Shown here: positions 18,065 to 27,096 of the stretch, piece by piece
Layout of the letters: each line of letters starts with the position of its first letter
Numbering within the stretch: the stretch's first letter is position 1
DNA from: Dinoroseobacter sp039192165
GTDB lineage: Bacteria > Pseudomonadota > Alphaproteobacteria > Rhodobacterales > Rhodobacteraceae
Length of the DNA stretch: 64,000 nt
Direction: 5' to 3'
NCBI GenBank assembly: GCA_039192165.1
Contig: JBCCXD010000005.1
Coordinates: 1 to 64,000, forward strand
The notes under the pieces: generated by a model
The model's input: only the letters and a program-made list of their open reading frames with translations
Told to the model about the DNA's origin: nothing
Database searches by the model: none
Translations under genes and position numbers: made by a program

Positions 18065-19666
18065 ATGGAGTTTGACTTCATCATTGTAGGCGCCGGATCC
18101 GCAGGATGCGCCTTGGCAAATCGTCTGTCGGCAGACGGCGCGCATTCGGTTGCTTTGCTTGAGGCAGGACCGCGGGACACCAACCCCTGGATCCACGTTC
18201 CGGTCGGATATTTTCGTACAATGGACAACCCGGCCACCGACTGGAGATATCGGACAGAAGCAGACGAAGGTATCGCGGGGCGCTCCATCCCATGGCCACG
18301 TGGGCGCGTGCTTGGAGGGTCGTCCTCGATCAACGGGTTGCTCTACGTGCGGGGTCAAGCGCAGGACTACGACGGCTGGGCGCAGCTTGGGTGCATGGGA
18401 TGGTCTTGGGAGGAAGTACTTCCATATTTCAAACGCTCTGAATCGTGGAAAGGCCCAGACAAGACAGACCTCCGTGGGAAAGACGGACCGCTCTCTGTTC
18501 AGACATCGCGCCTTTCAAGAGACATCGTGGACCATTGGATCGAAGCCGCTGTAAGCGCGGGCTACAAGCGAACTGACGACTACAACGGACCAGACCAGGA
18601 GGGAGTTGGCCATTTCCAACTGACGATGACCGGCGGGCGGCGCTGTTCATCCGCCGTTGCTTATCTCAAACCCGCCAGAGACCGCGAAAACCTTGAAATT
18701 CTGACCGACGCCCAAACAGAAAAGGTGGTAATAAAGGACAATCGCGCAATCGCAGTCCGTGCCCGCATCGATGGCGAGATGACAGAGATTAGAGCGAGGC
18801 GTGAAATTATCCTGAGCGCCGGGTCTATCGGCTCACCTCAAATTCTGATGCTGTCCGGCGTCGGCGACCCGGACGAGCTGATCCCGCACGGGATAGAGGT
18901 CAAGAAGGAGCTCAAAGGCGTCGGAAAAAACCTTCAAGATCATCTTCAGGCGCGGCCCATATTCAAGACAGACCTCAGCACAATCAATGTGGAGACCGAT
19001 AGTCTGCTGAAGCAGGGCCTTATCGGGCTGCAATACCTCCTTACGCAAACCGGACCAATGACCATGGCTGCCAGCCTTGGGGTCGGCTTTCTGAGGACGG
19101 CAGAGCATCTGGAAACCCCAGATATTCAATTTCATATTCAGCCATTTAGCGCAGACAACGCGGTAGAAGGCCCGCACCAGTTTTCTGCTTTCACGGCGTC
19201 CGTACTGCAACTCAGACCAGAAAGCGCAGGGCATTTATCTTTGGCATCCGCAAGCATGGACGATCATCCAAAGATTTATCCAAACTATCTTGCGACAGAA
19301 ACCGATTGCCGAACGCTCATAAAGGGCATTCAGGTCGCGCGGCGCGTCGCACAGTTTGAGCCGCTCAAATCGCACATCAGCGAAGAATATGCCCCTGGTG
19401 CGGATGTGGCCTTTGACGACGAGGACGCGACGCTCGATTGGGCGCGGCGGTCGGCCGTCACGATTTATCACCCGACTGGCACCTGCAAGATGGGGATTGA
19501 CGAAATGTCAGTGGTTGATCCTCAGTTAAGAGTAAGAGGCTTGCATGGCCTTCGGGTTGCAGATGCATCTATTATGCCACGGATTGTCAGCGGCAACACA
19601 AACGCCCCGGCGATAATGATCGGGGAGAAGGCAAGCGATCTGGTGTTGGAGGATGCCAGGCCGTGA
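18065..19666 (+). CDS. GMC-family FAD oxidoreductase (alcohol/choline dehydrogenase like)
   Basis: This 533-aa flavoprotein shows the ADP-binding fold IIVGAGSAGCALANRL at residues 5-20, the GMC signature GRVLGGSSSINGLLYVRG at about 80-97, SAGSIGSPQILMLSGVG (signature 2) at about 257-273, and the C-terminal IYHPTGTCKMG (catalytic His near 468) with SGNTNAPAIMIGEKA (second active-site Asn near 511). Such enzymes oxidise alcohols to aldehydes, passing electrons to a quinone or oxygen. It is probably cytosolic or membrane-associated. It sits between the IclR gene and a TRAP transporter, so the substrate is probably the imported compound or a breakdown product of it. Confidence 0.9.
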   Translation: MEFDFIIVGAGSAGCALANRLSADGAHSVALLEAGPRDTNPWIHVPVGYFRTMDNPATDWRYRTEADEGIAGRSIPWPRGRVLGGSSSINGLLYVRGQAQDYDGWAQLGCMGWSWEEVLPYFKRSESWKGPDKTDLRGKDGPLSVQTSRLSRDIVDHWIEAAVSAGYKRTDDYNGPDQEGVGHFQLTMTGGRRCSSAVAYLKPARDRENLEILTDAQTEKVVIKDNRAIAVRARIDGEMTEIRARREIILSAGSIGSPQILMLSGVGDPDELIPHGIEVKKELKGVGKNLQDHLQARPIFKTDLSTINVETDSLLKQGLIGLQYLLTQTGPMTMAASLGVGFLRTAEHLETPDIQFHIQPFSADNAVEGPHQFSAFTASVLQLRPESAGHLSLASASMDDHPKIYPNYLATETDCRTLIKGIQVARRVAQFEPLKSHISEEYAPGADVAFDDEDATLDWARRSAVTIYHPTGTCKMGIDEMSVVDPQLRVRGLHGLRVADASIMPRIVSGNTNAPAIMIGEKASDLVLEDARP

Positions 19667-19792
19667 AATCTGCACCAAAAAACGAAACTAAGAGGGACAG
19701 AGAGTATTAAGACGCGGCCAAGGGCCTTAGCCTTCGCCCCTTGTGCGCAAAATAACGACTGATCGGAAGGCAACATCCTAGGGAGGATACAC

Positions 19793-20887
19793 ATGATCAA
19801 TTTGAAAACAGTGGCGGTTGGCGCCACGGCACTTGCCTTTGTGGCATCGAGCGCGATGGCGGAAAAAGTTCTCCGCATCCAGTCAGTACTGCCGAATACG
19901 GCTGATGAAGTCTTTATGTTGAATGAGTTTGGCAAGGACGTCGCAGCTTTGACCGGCGGCTCACTGACAATCGAAGTTCTGCCTGCAGGCGCAATTGTCG
20001 GTCCGCGCGACATTATGGATGCGGTCGATGCCGGCCTCGTGGAAGGTGGCTTTGCATGGACCCACTACTGGGGTGGCAAACATGTTGCTGCCAACCTCTT
20101 TGGGGCTCCGGTTGCCGGTGCAGGTGTTGGCCTCGATAACATCGCGTTTCTGAGTTGGTTCCAGTACGGCGGCGGCAAAGAGCTCTACGATCGCCTTTGG
20201 GAAGAAATGGGCGTCAACGTGAAGGGTTTCATGTTGCAGCCTGTTGGGCCTGAAGCTCTGGGCTGGTTCCCGGAACCGATCGAGTCGATGGACGACTTCC
20301 GTCAGATGCGGTTCCGTGCGCCTCCGGGCATGGTTGGTGCGGCCTATGCGGACATTGGTATCCCAGCCGTTGCCATGGGAGGTGGTGACATTCTGCCAGC
20401 GCTCGAGAAAGGCACGATTGACGCAGCAGAATGGTGCTGCCCGAAGCCGGACTCGGTTTTTGGCTTTCAGAAAGTTCTGAAGCACTACTACCTGCAGGGC
20501 CTGCATCAGGTCACGGTAAACGCGGACATGTATGTGAACCTCGATTTCTACAACGGGTTGACCGAGACAGAGCAAAAAGCTCTGGAAGTTGCTGCCAATG
20601 CATCTCTGTCGAAATCCCTGTCCTACCGGATCTATGAAAACGGCAAGGCGCTGAAGGATCTCACCGAAAACCACGGGGTCATTCTGGAGGACACGCCAGC
20701 CGATTATTTCACCGAGTACTCAGCTGCGGCAACCAAGGCGCTGCAGGCTGCTGCAGACGAGGACGAGTTTTTCGCCGAGGTCTGGCAGTCGCAAAAGGAC
20801 TTTGCTGAGATCGCCGTTCCATTCTGGTCCGGCGCACAGACGTCGAACGCAAGCTTGGGCCGCGCGTTTGCGGATACGCTGAAGTAA
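19793..20887 (+). CDS. TRAP transporter periplasmic substrate-binding protein
   Basis: The 364-aa protein has a clear signal peptide (cleavage after SSAMA, about residue 23) and the DctP-fold sequence of the group related to 2-oxoacid/chloroaromatic binding proteins (FGAPVAGAGVGLDNIAF, MLQPVGPEALGWFPEPI, FRAPPGMVGAAYADIGIPAV). The conserved Arg of the FRAPPG segment is the one that normally clamps a ligand carboxylate. A strong ribosome site (AGGGAGGA) precedes the ATG. The gene is followed by two hairpins and then the fused permease. The ligand is probably a carboxylate; its identity is not visible. Confidence 0.9.
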   Translation: MINLKTVAVGATALAFVASSAMAEKVLRIQSVLPNTADEVFMLNEFGKDVAALTGGSLTIEVLPAGAIVGPRDIMDAVDAGLVEGGFAWTHYWGGKHVAANLFGAPVAGAGVGLDNIAFLSWFQYGGGKELYDRLWEEMGVNVKGFMLQPVGPEALGWFPEPIESMDDFRQMRFRAPPGMVGAAYADIGIPAVAMGGGDILPALEKGTIDAAEWCCPKPDSVFGFQKVLKHYYLQGLHQVTVNADMYVNLDFYNGLTETEQKALEVAANASLSKSLSYRIYENGKALKDLTENHGVILEDTPADYFTEYSAAATKALQAAADEDEFFAEVWQSQKDFAEIAVPFWSGAQTSNASLGRAFADTLK

Positions 20888-20899
20888 TCAAAAAATTGC

Positions 20900-20922
20900 G
20901 CGGGGCTCCCACAGAGCCCCGC
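20900..20922 (+). terminator. Hairpin between TRAP binding protein and permease genes
   Basis: GCGGGGCTC (20900-20908) pairs perfectly with GAGCCCCGC (20914-20922), loop CCACA, 12 bases after the stop, followed by CCTTCATTTTT. It looks like a partial terminator that lets only some transcripts continue into the permease gene. Confidence 0.65.
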
Positions 20923-20923
20923 C

Positions 20924-20965
20924 CTTCATTTTTGATAAAGGCCCAGGCCTTTTTCAAAAATGAAG
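20924..20965. repeat. Long near-perfect inverted repeat before the TRAP permease gene
   Basis: CTTCATTTTTGA (20924-20935) pairs with TCAAAAATGAAG (20954-20965), and inside it AAAGGCC (20937-20943) pairs with GGCCTTT (20946-20952). The result is one 42-base structure with about 19 paired bases per arm and a two-base turn. It directly follows the GC-rich hairpin, and its left arm overlaps the T-rich tail of that hairpin. It may stabilise the upstream mRNA end or tune read-through. Confidence 0.85.
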
Positions 20966-21000
20966 ACCCCAAAACGGGGCCCAAAAGAGGGAGAACGGGG

Positions 21001-23472
21001 ATGGCTGCAGACGAGCCGAATCCCGAAGAGCTCGAGACTGCTGACGAGCTCATCGCGGAGCGACGTGCCGAGGCCCCTGGTGAAACACCAGACGATATGA
21101 CCGCGTGGCAGCGTCCGATCACAGCGGCCATAGACGTGTTGAATTATCGTGCAGGCCAGTTGATCGCTCTTTTGATGGTCCCACTGATCGCAGTGGTGGT
21201 TTATGAAGTTATATCGCGCAACGCGTTCGCAATCCTGCAAGACGCGGGCTTCGAAGATCTGGCGCGCACCCTTGGGCTTGGTCCAACGCTTTGGGTTTAT
21301 GACACCAGTCGAATGATCGCGGGTGTTCTCTTTATGGCCGCTGCCGGGTACGGACTCATGCGTGGCGTGCATATCCGCGCTGATTTCCTTTATCGAAACT
21401 GGTCAGTGAAGACTCAGGCGACGGTGGATGCCACACTGTATCTGCTGTTTTTTATGCCTTCGATGATCCTCTTCACCATCGTTTCAGCTCAATTTTGGTG
21501 GCTGGCCTATTCGACAGGTGAAACGATGGCTCTCGACAGCGCATGGGGCCCCCTTTTGTGGCCCGCCAGGACCGCCATGCCTGTCGGTGGTTTCCTCTTA
21601 ACCCTTCAAGGCATCCCGGAGATTTTCCGCGCTTTCAACAATATGGGCAAGGAGCGCGAGCGGCTTTTTGTCAGGGCGCTGCCGTTCTATCTTGTGGCTC
21701 TGATTTGGCTTGTGCTTGCAGTCTTTGTTCCGGATATCGTCCCCGGGGGAGCATGGTTCACTGACCTTATGAGCGCTCGGCCTGGTCTCGAAAAGCCGAC
21801 AATCGGTCTGATCATGCTGTGCGCGATGCTCTTTGTGATCTTTGTGGGCTTCCCGATTTCATTTACCCTGATCTTCCTTGCGTTTGTTTTCGGCATCTGG
21901 GGCGCGAACTTTAAACTCACAACGCTCCTGATGACCCTGAATACCAATTCGACAATGCTGAACGACCAACTTATGGCGGTTCCGCTTTTCGTGTTGATGG
22001 GCATTGTTATGGAGTCCGCCGGGCTCATGGAGCGCCTTTTCGCCTCGATACAGATGATCATGGCGCGCGTCCGGGGGGCGCTCTTTATTGCGGTGCTTAT
22101 CGTCTCAACCATCTTTGCCGCCGCGACCGGGATCGTTGGAGCTTCGGTGACGTTGCTGGGCATTATGGCTGGCGCAACCATGAGCCGTTCAGGCTACAAC
22201 GTTAAGCTTGCTGCCGGGACGATCACAGCTGGCGGCACATTGGGCATCCTGATCCCCCCCTCGATCATGCTGATAGTTATGGGACCCGTGCTGGAGGTGT
22301 CTACGCTCGACCTTTTCCGGGGGGCCTTCATTCCGGGCGCGCTCCTGGCGTCGCTCTACCTGATCTATACGCTCGGGCGATGCTGGATTGACCCCAGTCT
22401 GGGACCAATCCTGGCAGAAGAAGACCAGCCTGAAACATCAAAGTTCTACGGGGCCGAAGTCGCATTGATCTGTTTGGGGATTTTGACTGTCTGCCGCGTT
22501 TTCGGGCTTGGTCTTGGCGGTGCATTCGCAGGGACTGTGCCCTTCGCCGGCCTGTTGGTTCTGATCGCCACTTGTGTGGCCGCCTACGCGGCCTACCGAA
22601 ACCTCGGCGTTCTTAAAGTTGTTTTGCCGATTGCAGTGCTTTTTCATCTTTACATGATCGTTGCAAACATTGGGGAAGATGGCTCCCTGCCAATATGGTC
22701 GATTATTTTCGCGGCGTTCACAGTGCTGCTGGCGGGTCTTGCCCGCCCTATCTACAGCAAGGAAGCAGAGGGCGGCTTTTACTTTTCGAGTTTGTGGGAC
22801 GAGTTCTTTGCCGGCCTGATGCCGCCAACAATTCTGATCTCGTTCGCCTTGGGCTCGATCCTGCTCGGGCTTGCCACGCCTGCCGAAGCGGCGGCGATGG
22901 GGGCATTCGGTGCGATCCTTTTGTCGATGGCCTATCGCAAATTCACGATTCCAAGCTTTTTCGACAGCCTGATGAAAGCCCTCGAAATCACGGTCCTGAT
23001 TATGTTCCTGGTCGCAGCCTCCAACTTCTTTGGTGCGCAGTTCAGCGCTCTGGGAACACCGAAGATGCTGACCGAGCTTCTTCTTGGTCTTGAGATGTCA
23101 CCGTATCTCATTCTTCTGCTGGTGATGGCGCTGATCTTCCTTCTGGGATGGCCCCTGGAATGGGTGCCTATTGTTCTTATTGTTGTGCCGATACTCCTTC
23201 CAACTGTAGAAGCGCTCTCGGTCCACGGCCTTGATCGATACGATCTTATGGTCTGGTTCGGGATCCTTGTTGCAGTGAACCTGCAGACCGCGTGGCTCAG
23301 TCCGCCGGTGGCGCTCTCGGCATATTTCCTGAAGGGCGTTGTTCCGAACTGGGATCTGAAAGACATCTATCTTGGTATGATGCAGTTCATGCTGGTGCAG
23401 CTGTTGGGGCTGATTTTGCTCTTCATCTTCCCTCAATTGGTGCTCTGGCTGCCGAAGGTCATGGGCGGCTGA
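21001..23472 (+). CDS. TRAP transporter fused DctQ-DctM permease
   Basis: The 823-aa integral membrane protein starts at the ATG at 21001 behind AGAGGGAGAACGGGG. Residues about 45-230 are a DctQ small-subunit region (four helices); the rest is the large DctM subunit, recognised by GFPISFTLIFLAF, LFVLMGIVMESAGL, ATGIVGASVTLLGIMAGATM and GGTLGILIPPSIMLIVMG. The M region is longer than usual: about 160 residues of additional hydrophobic sequence sit between the two halves (about 490-600). It imports the ligand of the preceding binding protein using the sodium gradient, as known for the family. Confidence 0.9.
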   Translation: MAADEPNPEELETADELIAERRAEAPGETPDDMTAWQRPITAAIDVLNYRAGQLIALLMVPLIAVVVYEVISRNAFAILQDAGFEDLARTLGLGPTLWVYDTSRMIAGVLFMAAAGYGLMRGVHIRADFLYRNWSVKTQATVDATLYLLFFMPSMILFTIVSAQFWWLAYSTGETMALDSAWGPLLWPARTAMPVGGFLLTLQGIPEIFRAFNNMGKERERLFVRALPFYLVALIWLVLAVFVPDIVPGGAWFTDLMSARPGLEKPTIGLIMLCAMLFVIFVGFPISFTLIFLAFVFGIWGANFKLTTLLMTLNTNSTMLNDQLMAVPLFVLMGIVMESAGLMERLFASIQMIMARVRGALFIAVLIVSTIFAAATGIVGASVTLLGIMAGATMSRSGYNVKLAAGTITAGGTLGILIPPSIMLIVMGPVLEVSTLDLFRGAFIPGALLASLYLIYTLGRCWIDPSLGPILAEEDQPETSKFYGAEVALICLGILTVCRVFGLGLGGAFAGTVPFAGLLVLIATCVAAYAAYRNLGVLKVVLPIAVLFHLYMIVANIGEDGSLPIWSIIFAAFTVLLAGLARPIYSKEAEGGFYFSSLWDEFFAGLMPPTILISFALGSILLGLATPAEAAAMGAFGAILLSMAYRKFTIPSFFDSLMKALEITVLIMFLVAASNFFGAQFSALGTPKMLTELLLGLEMSPYLILLLVMALIFLLGWPLEWVPIVLIVVPILLPTVEALSVHGLDRYDLMVWFGILVAVNLQTAWLSPPVALSAYFLKGVVPNWDLKDIYLGMMQFMLVQLLGLILLFIFPQLVLWLPKVMGG

Positions 23473-23595
23473 GGAATGAACGCAATGTGCGCGCCGGAAA
23501 AGGCGTGACTTTGAGGCCTCAAAAGGAGCAGCGAACAAACCCAGAAGGCCACAGAGCCTTGCAGTGAAGCGATCCAGACAGATCGGAGGACACCC

Positions 23596-24000
23596 TTGTA
23601 CAAAAAGATTCTTGTTCCCTTGGCCTTGGATCATGGGCTTTCAGAAGACCTGTTGAAGATTGCTCGCCAACTCTTGTCGCCAGGTGGAGAAATTCTTGCG
23701 CTGCATGTTGTAGAAGCGGCCTTTGGTCTTGCAAAGGCAACCCAAAGTGACGCCCACGCTCAAGCGGCGTTTGATCGCGCGAAACAAATGATGAAAGAGA
23801 AACTGCCTGAACACAGCAGTGTTGTCGCACATGTCGTCGAAGGCCACGTGTATCGCAGCATTATTGAGTTTGCCACCGAACACGGCGCTGAGTGCATCGT
23901 TCTAGGTTCGCATAAGCCAGGTTTGGCGGACTATCTGCTCGGCTCAACGGCAGCGAATGTGGTCCGGCACGCACCCTGCGCAGTGCACGTTCATAGGTAA
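23596..24000 (+). CDS. Universal stress protein (UspA family)
   Basis: The 134-aa protein begins YKKILVPLAL and ends with the ATP-binding motif of Usp proteins (GSHKPGLADYLLGSTAANVV). The start is a TTG at 23596 behind CGGAGGA. UspA genes are often the last cistron of TRAP operons; TeaD of Halomonas binds ATP and tunes transport, which is the likely role here. It lies 123 bases after the permease stop, on the same strand, with no obvious terminator between them. Confidence 0.9.
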   Translation: MYKKILVPLALDHGLSEDLLKIARQLLSPGGEILALHVVEAAFGLAKATQSDAHAQAAFDRAKQMMKEKLPEHSSVVAHVVEGHVYRSIIEFATEHGAECIVLGSHKPGLADYLLGSTAANVVRHAPCAVHVHR

Positions 24001-24190
24001 TCTCTAACACTCAGCGAGAGTGAATGCAGCGCCGATCACAAGCGGGCGCGTTGTCTGCATTCGCATCTTATCTCTGGGTCGCATGCCAAGAGCGCGGTTG
24101 TTCCTTGCGTGGAAACATCTGAAGCGACAGACGGCGCTAAGGTTTTGCGCAGCCTCTTTGTTCTTGCATGCGCCGCCACCGCCACTTCAT

Positions 24191-24979
24191 TCAGAGGTCA
24201 AGGAAGCCGCGTATCGCCGCGTTGAAGGCTTCGGGCGCATTTATATTCGCAACATGCGCCGCGTTTTCGACAGGCACGTAGACTGACGACGGGGTTTTGT
24301 CGGCCATCGCCTGCATCACCTCCGGCGCTGCGCCAAGGTCCTGCCGCCCACCGACGTACAGGATAGCGACCCTCGCATGGCCTAAACGCCGAAAGTAGTC
24401 GAGCTCTTTCAAAGCAAGACAACAGGAGATGTAACCCTCCGGATCGTTGCCCAAGACCATTTCCCGTACGGCTGCGACACGGCCGGGGTTGGCGTCGCGC
24501 CATTCCTCGGTCAGCCAGGAGGAAAGTGTTCCGTCCACGATCGCTTCGAGGCCTCCTGTTCTGACCTTCTCAATCCGCTGGTCCCACATGGCGCGAAATG
24601 GTTCGGGCGCATCGGCGCGGCCATCGGCACAGATGATACGGTTCATTCGCTCCGGGTGGTCCAGAGCCAAACCGAGACCAGTCATGCCACCCATAGACAG
24701 TCCCATGAACGCCGTCTTTTCTATGTCGAAATGATCGAGCAGTCCCAAGACATCGCCCGTAAGATCGGCGAAGCTGTAAGGCCCCGCTGGCGTATCGCTG
24801 CTACCATGACCACGGGTATCGTAGCGCAATACGCGATACCGACTGGTCAAAAGAGGGATCTGATCGTCCCACATCGAAAGGTTGGCGCCAAGACTGTTGG
24901 ACAGCACAATCCAGTCGTTCCCGTCAGATCCATCCACTCTGCAGTTGAGAGCATGCCCCCCGAGGTCGATGCGCATCAC
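24191..24979 (-). CDS. Alpha/beta hydrolase, 3-oxoadipate enol-lactonase (PcaD) like
   Basis: The 262-aa protein follows the PcaD pattern: LSNSLGANLSMWDDQIPLL, RYDTRGHGSSDTPAGPYSFA, the nucleophile elbow GLSMGGMTG with Ser95, an acid near residue 216 (GGRQDLG) and the His near 242 (ENAAHVANINAPEAF). Enol-lactonases hydrolyse lactones made in aromatic-ring cleavage. Its start codon region overlaps the stop of the LLM monooxygenase by one base, so the two are translationally coupled and probably act on consecutive intermediates. The actual substrate is not known; RutD-like aminoacrylate hydrolysis is an alternative within the same fold. Confidence 0.85.
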   Translation of the reverse strand: MMRIDLGGHALNCRVDGSDGNDWIVLSNSLGANLSMWDDQIPLLTSRYRVLRYDTRGHGSSDTPAGPYSFADLTGDVLGLLDHFDIEKTAFMGLSMGGMTGLGLALDHPERMNRIICADGRADAPEPFRAMWDQRIEKVRTGGLEAIVDGTLSSWLTEEWRDANPGRVAAVREMVLGNDPEGYISCCLALKELDYFRRLGHARVAILYVGGRQDLGAAPEVMQAMADKTPSSVYVPVENAAHVANINAPEAFNAAIRGFLDL

Positions 24980-26082
24980 TATTCTGCTGCCTGTGCGGGC
25001 CCTGAAGCAGCTTCGATCAATGGCTTCACCTGTTCGGCCAGAAGAACCATAGAACGGCGGCCAAGTTCGGGATCCGCCCAGTCTTTACCTGCGTAAAGAA
25101 GCGTTCCGAAGTCTCCCGTCTCTTCCCGGAAGGCGAGCAATTCGTCGGCGACCTTGTCGGGCGTGCCCCACACAATCAAACGATCGCAGACAGCGTCCAA
25201 CGTAACTTCTTCGTCCGGCTGATCTTTGTATTCCTTGAAGAGATTAATCCGCCCATGCTTTTTCAGCTTTGTATAAAGCTGGCTGTAGTAGAAGCGATAA
25301 GGGCTGTCGGGGTTTGTTGCATAATGCCGGGCGGTATCGAGATCGTCCGCCACAAGTATACTCTTGGCTACGCGCCAATTTGCTGGGTCAGCCGGACGCC
25401 CGACGCGTTCGCAACCTTCAACGTAGCGGGGCCAATGGCTTCGCACCCATTGCGGCATTAAAAAGTTCGCACTGATTGGATCCCAGCCCCGTGCCGCGGC
25501 TTCGGTCACGCCTTTGGAGAAAGGCGCAACAGCCGTCACCACAATCGGCGGATGTGGACGTTGGAGTGGTTTGGGCATTATGCCCTGCCCGATCTCAGTC
25601 ATCTGCGTCCGTTCGGTCGAAATGTTCCAGTGCTTGCCTTGAATATTGTAGGGCGCCTCGCTCTCCCAGATTTTCAAGACCATGTTTATGGCTTCCAGGA
25701 ACATCTCGCCGCGGTCATTGTCGAGATTTCCGAACACTTCGGCATCCGAGGCAAGACCCCCCGGTGAAATACCGAAGTTGAAACGACCATCAAGCATATG
25801 GTCCAGCATTGCGACCTGCGCAGCTACGGCGGCAGGATGGCTGTTCGGCATATTCACCGTGCCGGTACCGAGCCGGATATTCTTGGTCGCAGACGCAAGC
25901 GAAGCCACGAACATAGCGCAGTTTGTGATGTTCTCGGCAGCATCGGTGACATGTTCACCAACATAAGCTTCGGTGAAACCCAGCTCATCTGCCAGGAGGA
26001 ACGCCTCACGATCTTCCTTCAAGGAGGTGCGCCAGTCCTTGTCGACCGGGTGGATGGGCATCGTGAAAAATCCAAGGTTCAT
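24979..26082 (-). CDS. LLM-class flavin-dependent monooxygenase (LimB-like)
   Basis: The 367-aa protein is a bacterial luciferase-like TIM barrel: GFFTMPIHPVDKDW at the N-terminus, ADELGFTEAYVGEH, NIRLGTGTVNMPNSHPAAVA, GRFNFGISPGGLASDAEVFG and PHPPIVVTAVAPFSKGV. This order matches limonene 1,2-monooxygenase and related enzymes, which use reduced FMN and oxygen. A reductase must supply FMNH2; a flavin reductase gene lies 16 kb away at 41901-42428. A LysR gene is divergent 102 bases upstream and probably controls it. The substrate is unknown. Confidence 0.9.
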   Translation of the reverse strand: MNLGFFTMPIHPVDKDWRTSLKEDREAFLLADELGFTEAYVGEHVTDAAENITNCAMFVASLASATKNIRLGTGTVNMPNSHPAAVAAQVAMLDHMLDGRFNFGISPGGLASDAEVFGNLDNDRGEMFLEAINMVLKIWESEAPYNIQGKHWNISTERTQMTEIGQGIMPKPLQRPHPPIVVTAVAPFSKGVTEAAARGWDPISANFLMPQWVRSHWPRYVEGCERVGRPADPANWRVAKSILVADDLDTARHYATNPDSPYRFYYSQLYTKLKKHGRINLFKEYKDQPDEEVTLDAVCDRLIVWGTPDKVADELLAFREETGDFGTLLYAGKDWADPELGRRSMVLLAEQVKPLIEAASGPAQAAE

Positions 26083-26184
26083 GTCTACCTCCCCGCTTCT
26101 TGTGCTTGATAGAGATTAGGGTGGCGCACCATAAAGGGAAAATAATAATGGATAACAAGTCGCATTAGTATATTTGATAGCGCT

Positions 26185-27096
26185 ATGGTTTCTTTGCGCC
26201 AGATTCGCTCGGTTGTCGCGGTGGTCGAGGAACGCTCCTTCACCAGAGCGGCGCGTCGAGAAAACGCAACTCAGTCAGGCGTGTCTCAACACGTGGCCGC
26301 AGTAGAGCAACACCTCGGCACTACACTCTTCGAACGCAACAGCGAAGGCGTGATCCCTACAAGCGCTGGTCGCCGCTACTATTCCCATTGCATAGATGTG
26401 TTGCGCACCTTGGAAATCGCCGAAGATGAAGCGCGCGCGGCAGGCGGCATGATGACTGGCAAAATTCGTGCCGGGCTTATTCCCGCGTTCACGAGAGGAG
26501 CGCTGGCACCAGCTCTGGAGGGATTTGCGCAGAGCCATCCAGGCATAGAGATCGAGGTTATCGAGGGCTACAGCGGCGCCTTGACGGACATGGTGCGCGC
26601 TCAGGAATTGGATTTTGCGCTTGTTCCCGGTTTTGCGGGCGGTACTGGTTTGCGTGTTGGACGGCTTGCGCGCAGCAGAGAAATGCTTGTGTCCGGACCT
26701 GTTCTGGGACTGGCAAACCTCCAGCCCCTCCGCATTGCAGAGATGCCACCAATCAAATTGATCGTGCCTGCACGCGCCAATGTCCGTCGGGCACGAATTG
26801 ACGAGTATATTGAGACACTCGGTGTCCGGGTGCTGCGCATCCTTGAGATGGATGCGATGATCGGCACGTTGGAGCTGGTTGCCAACAGCGATTGGGTTAC
26901 GATCCTGCCCTGGATCATCTGTAGCCCGGACGCTGAGGCTGGGGGACGCGACCGCCGGGTATCACCGCTCATCGATCCGACGCTTTACTCCGACTTTGTC
27001 GTAATAGAACCTGCAAGCCGCCCCCTTTCACCCGAAGGTCATCTTTTCTTGGACGCGCTCCGCGCAGAGATCGAAGCCCTGCGCGAACCAGCCTAG
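26185..27096 (+). CDS. LysR-family transcription regulator
   Basis: The 303-aa protein has the LysR winged helix at residues 1-65 (IRSVVAVVEERSFTRAARRE, then TQSGVSQHVAAVEQHLG) and a periplasmic-binding-protein-like effector domain from about 90. It is divergent from the LLM/PcaD-like pair, with AT-rich spacing of 102 bases where LysR boxes are expected, and its stop overlaps the stop of the convergent dctM gene by four bases. Confidence 0.9.
   Translation: MVSLRQIRSVVAVVEERSFTRAARRENATQSGVSQHVAAVEQHLGTTLFERNSEGVIPTSAGRRYYSHCIDVLRTLEIAEDEARAAGGMMTGKIRAGLIPAFTRGALAPALEGFAQSHPGIEIEVIEGYSGALTDMVRAQELDFALVPGFAGGTGLRVGRLARSREMLVSGPVLGLANLQPLRIAEMPPIKLIVPARANVRRARIDEYIETLGVRVLRILEMDAMIGTLELVANSDWVTILPWIICSPDAEAGGRDRRVSPLIDPTLYSDFVVIEPASRPLSPEGHLFLDALRAEIEALREPA

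Noticed and set aside
26101..26184. Possible further copy of the 20-bp operator in the LLM/LysR gap
   Set aside because: The region is AT-rich, but the closest match has the two halves at the wrong spacing; LysR control is more likely.
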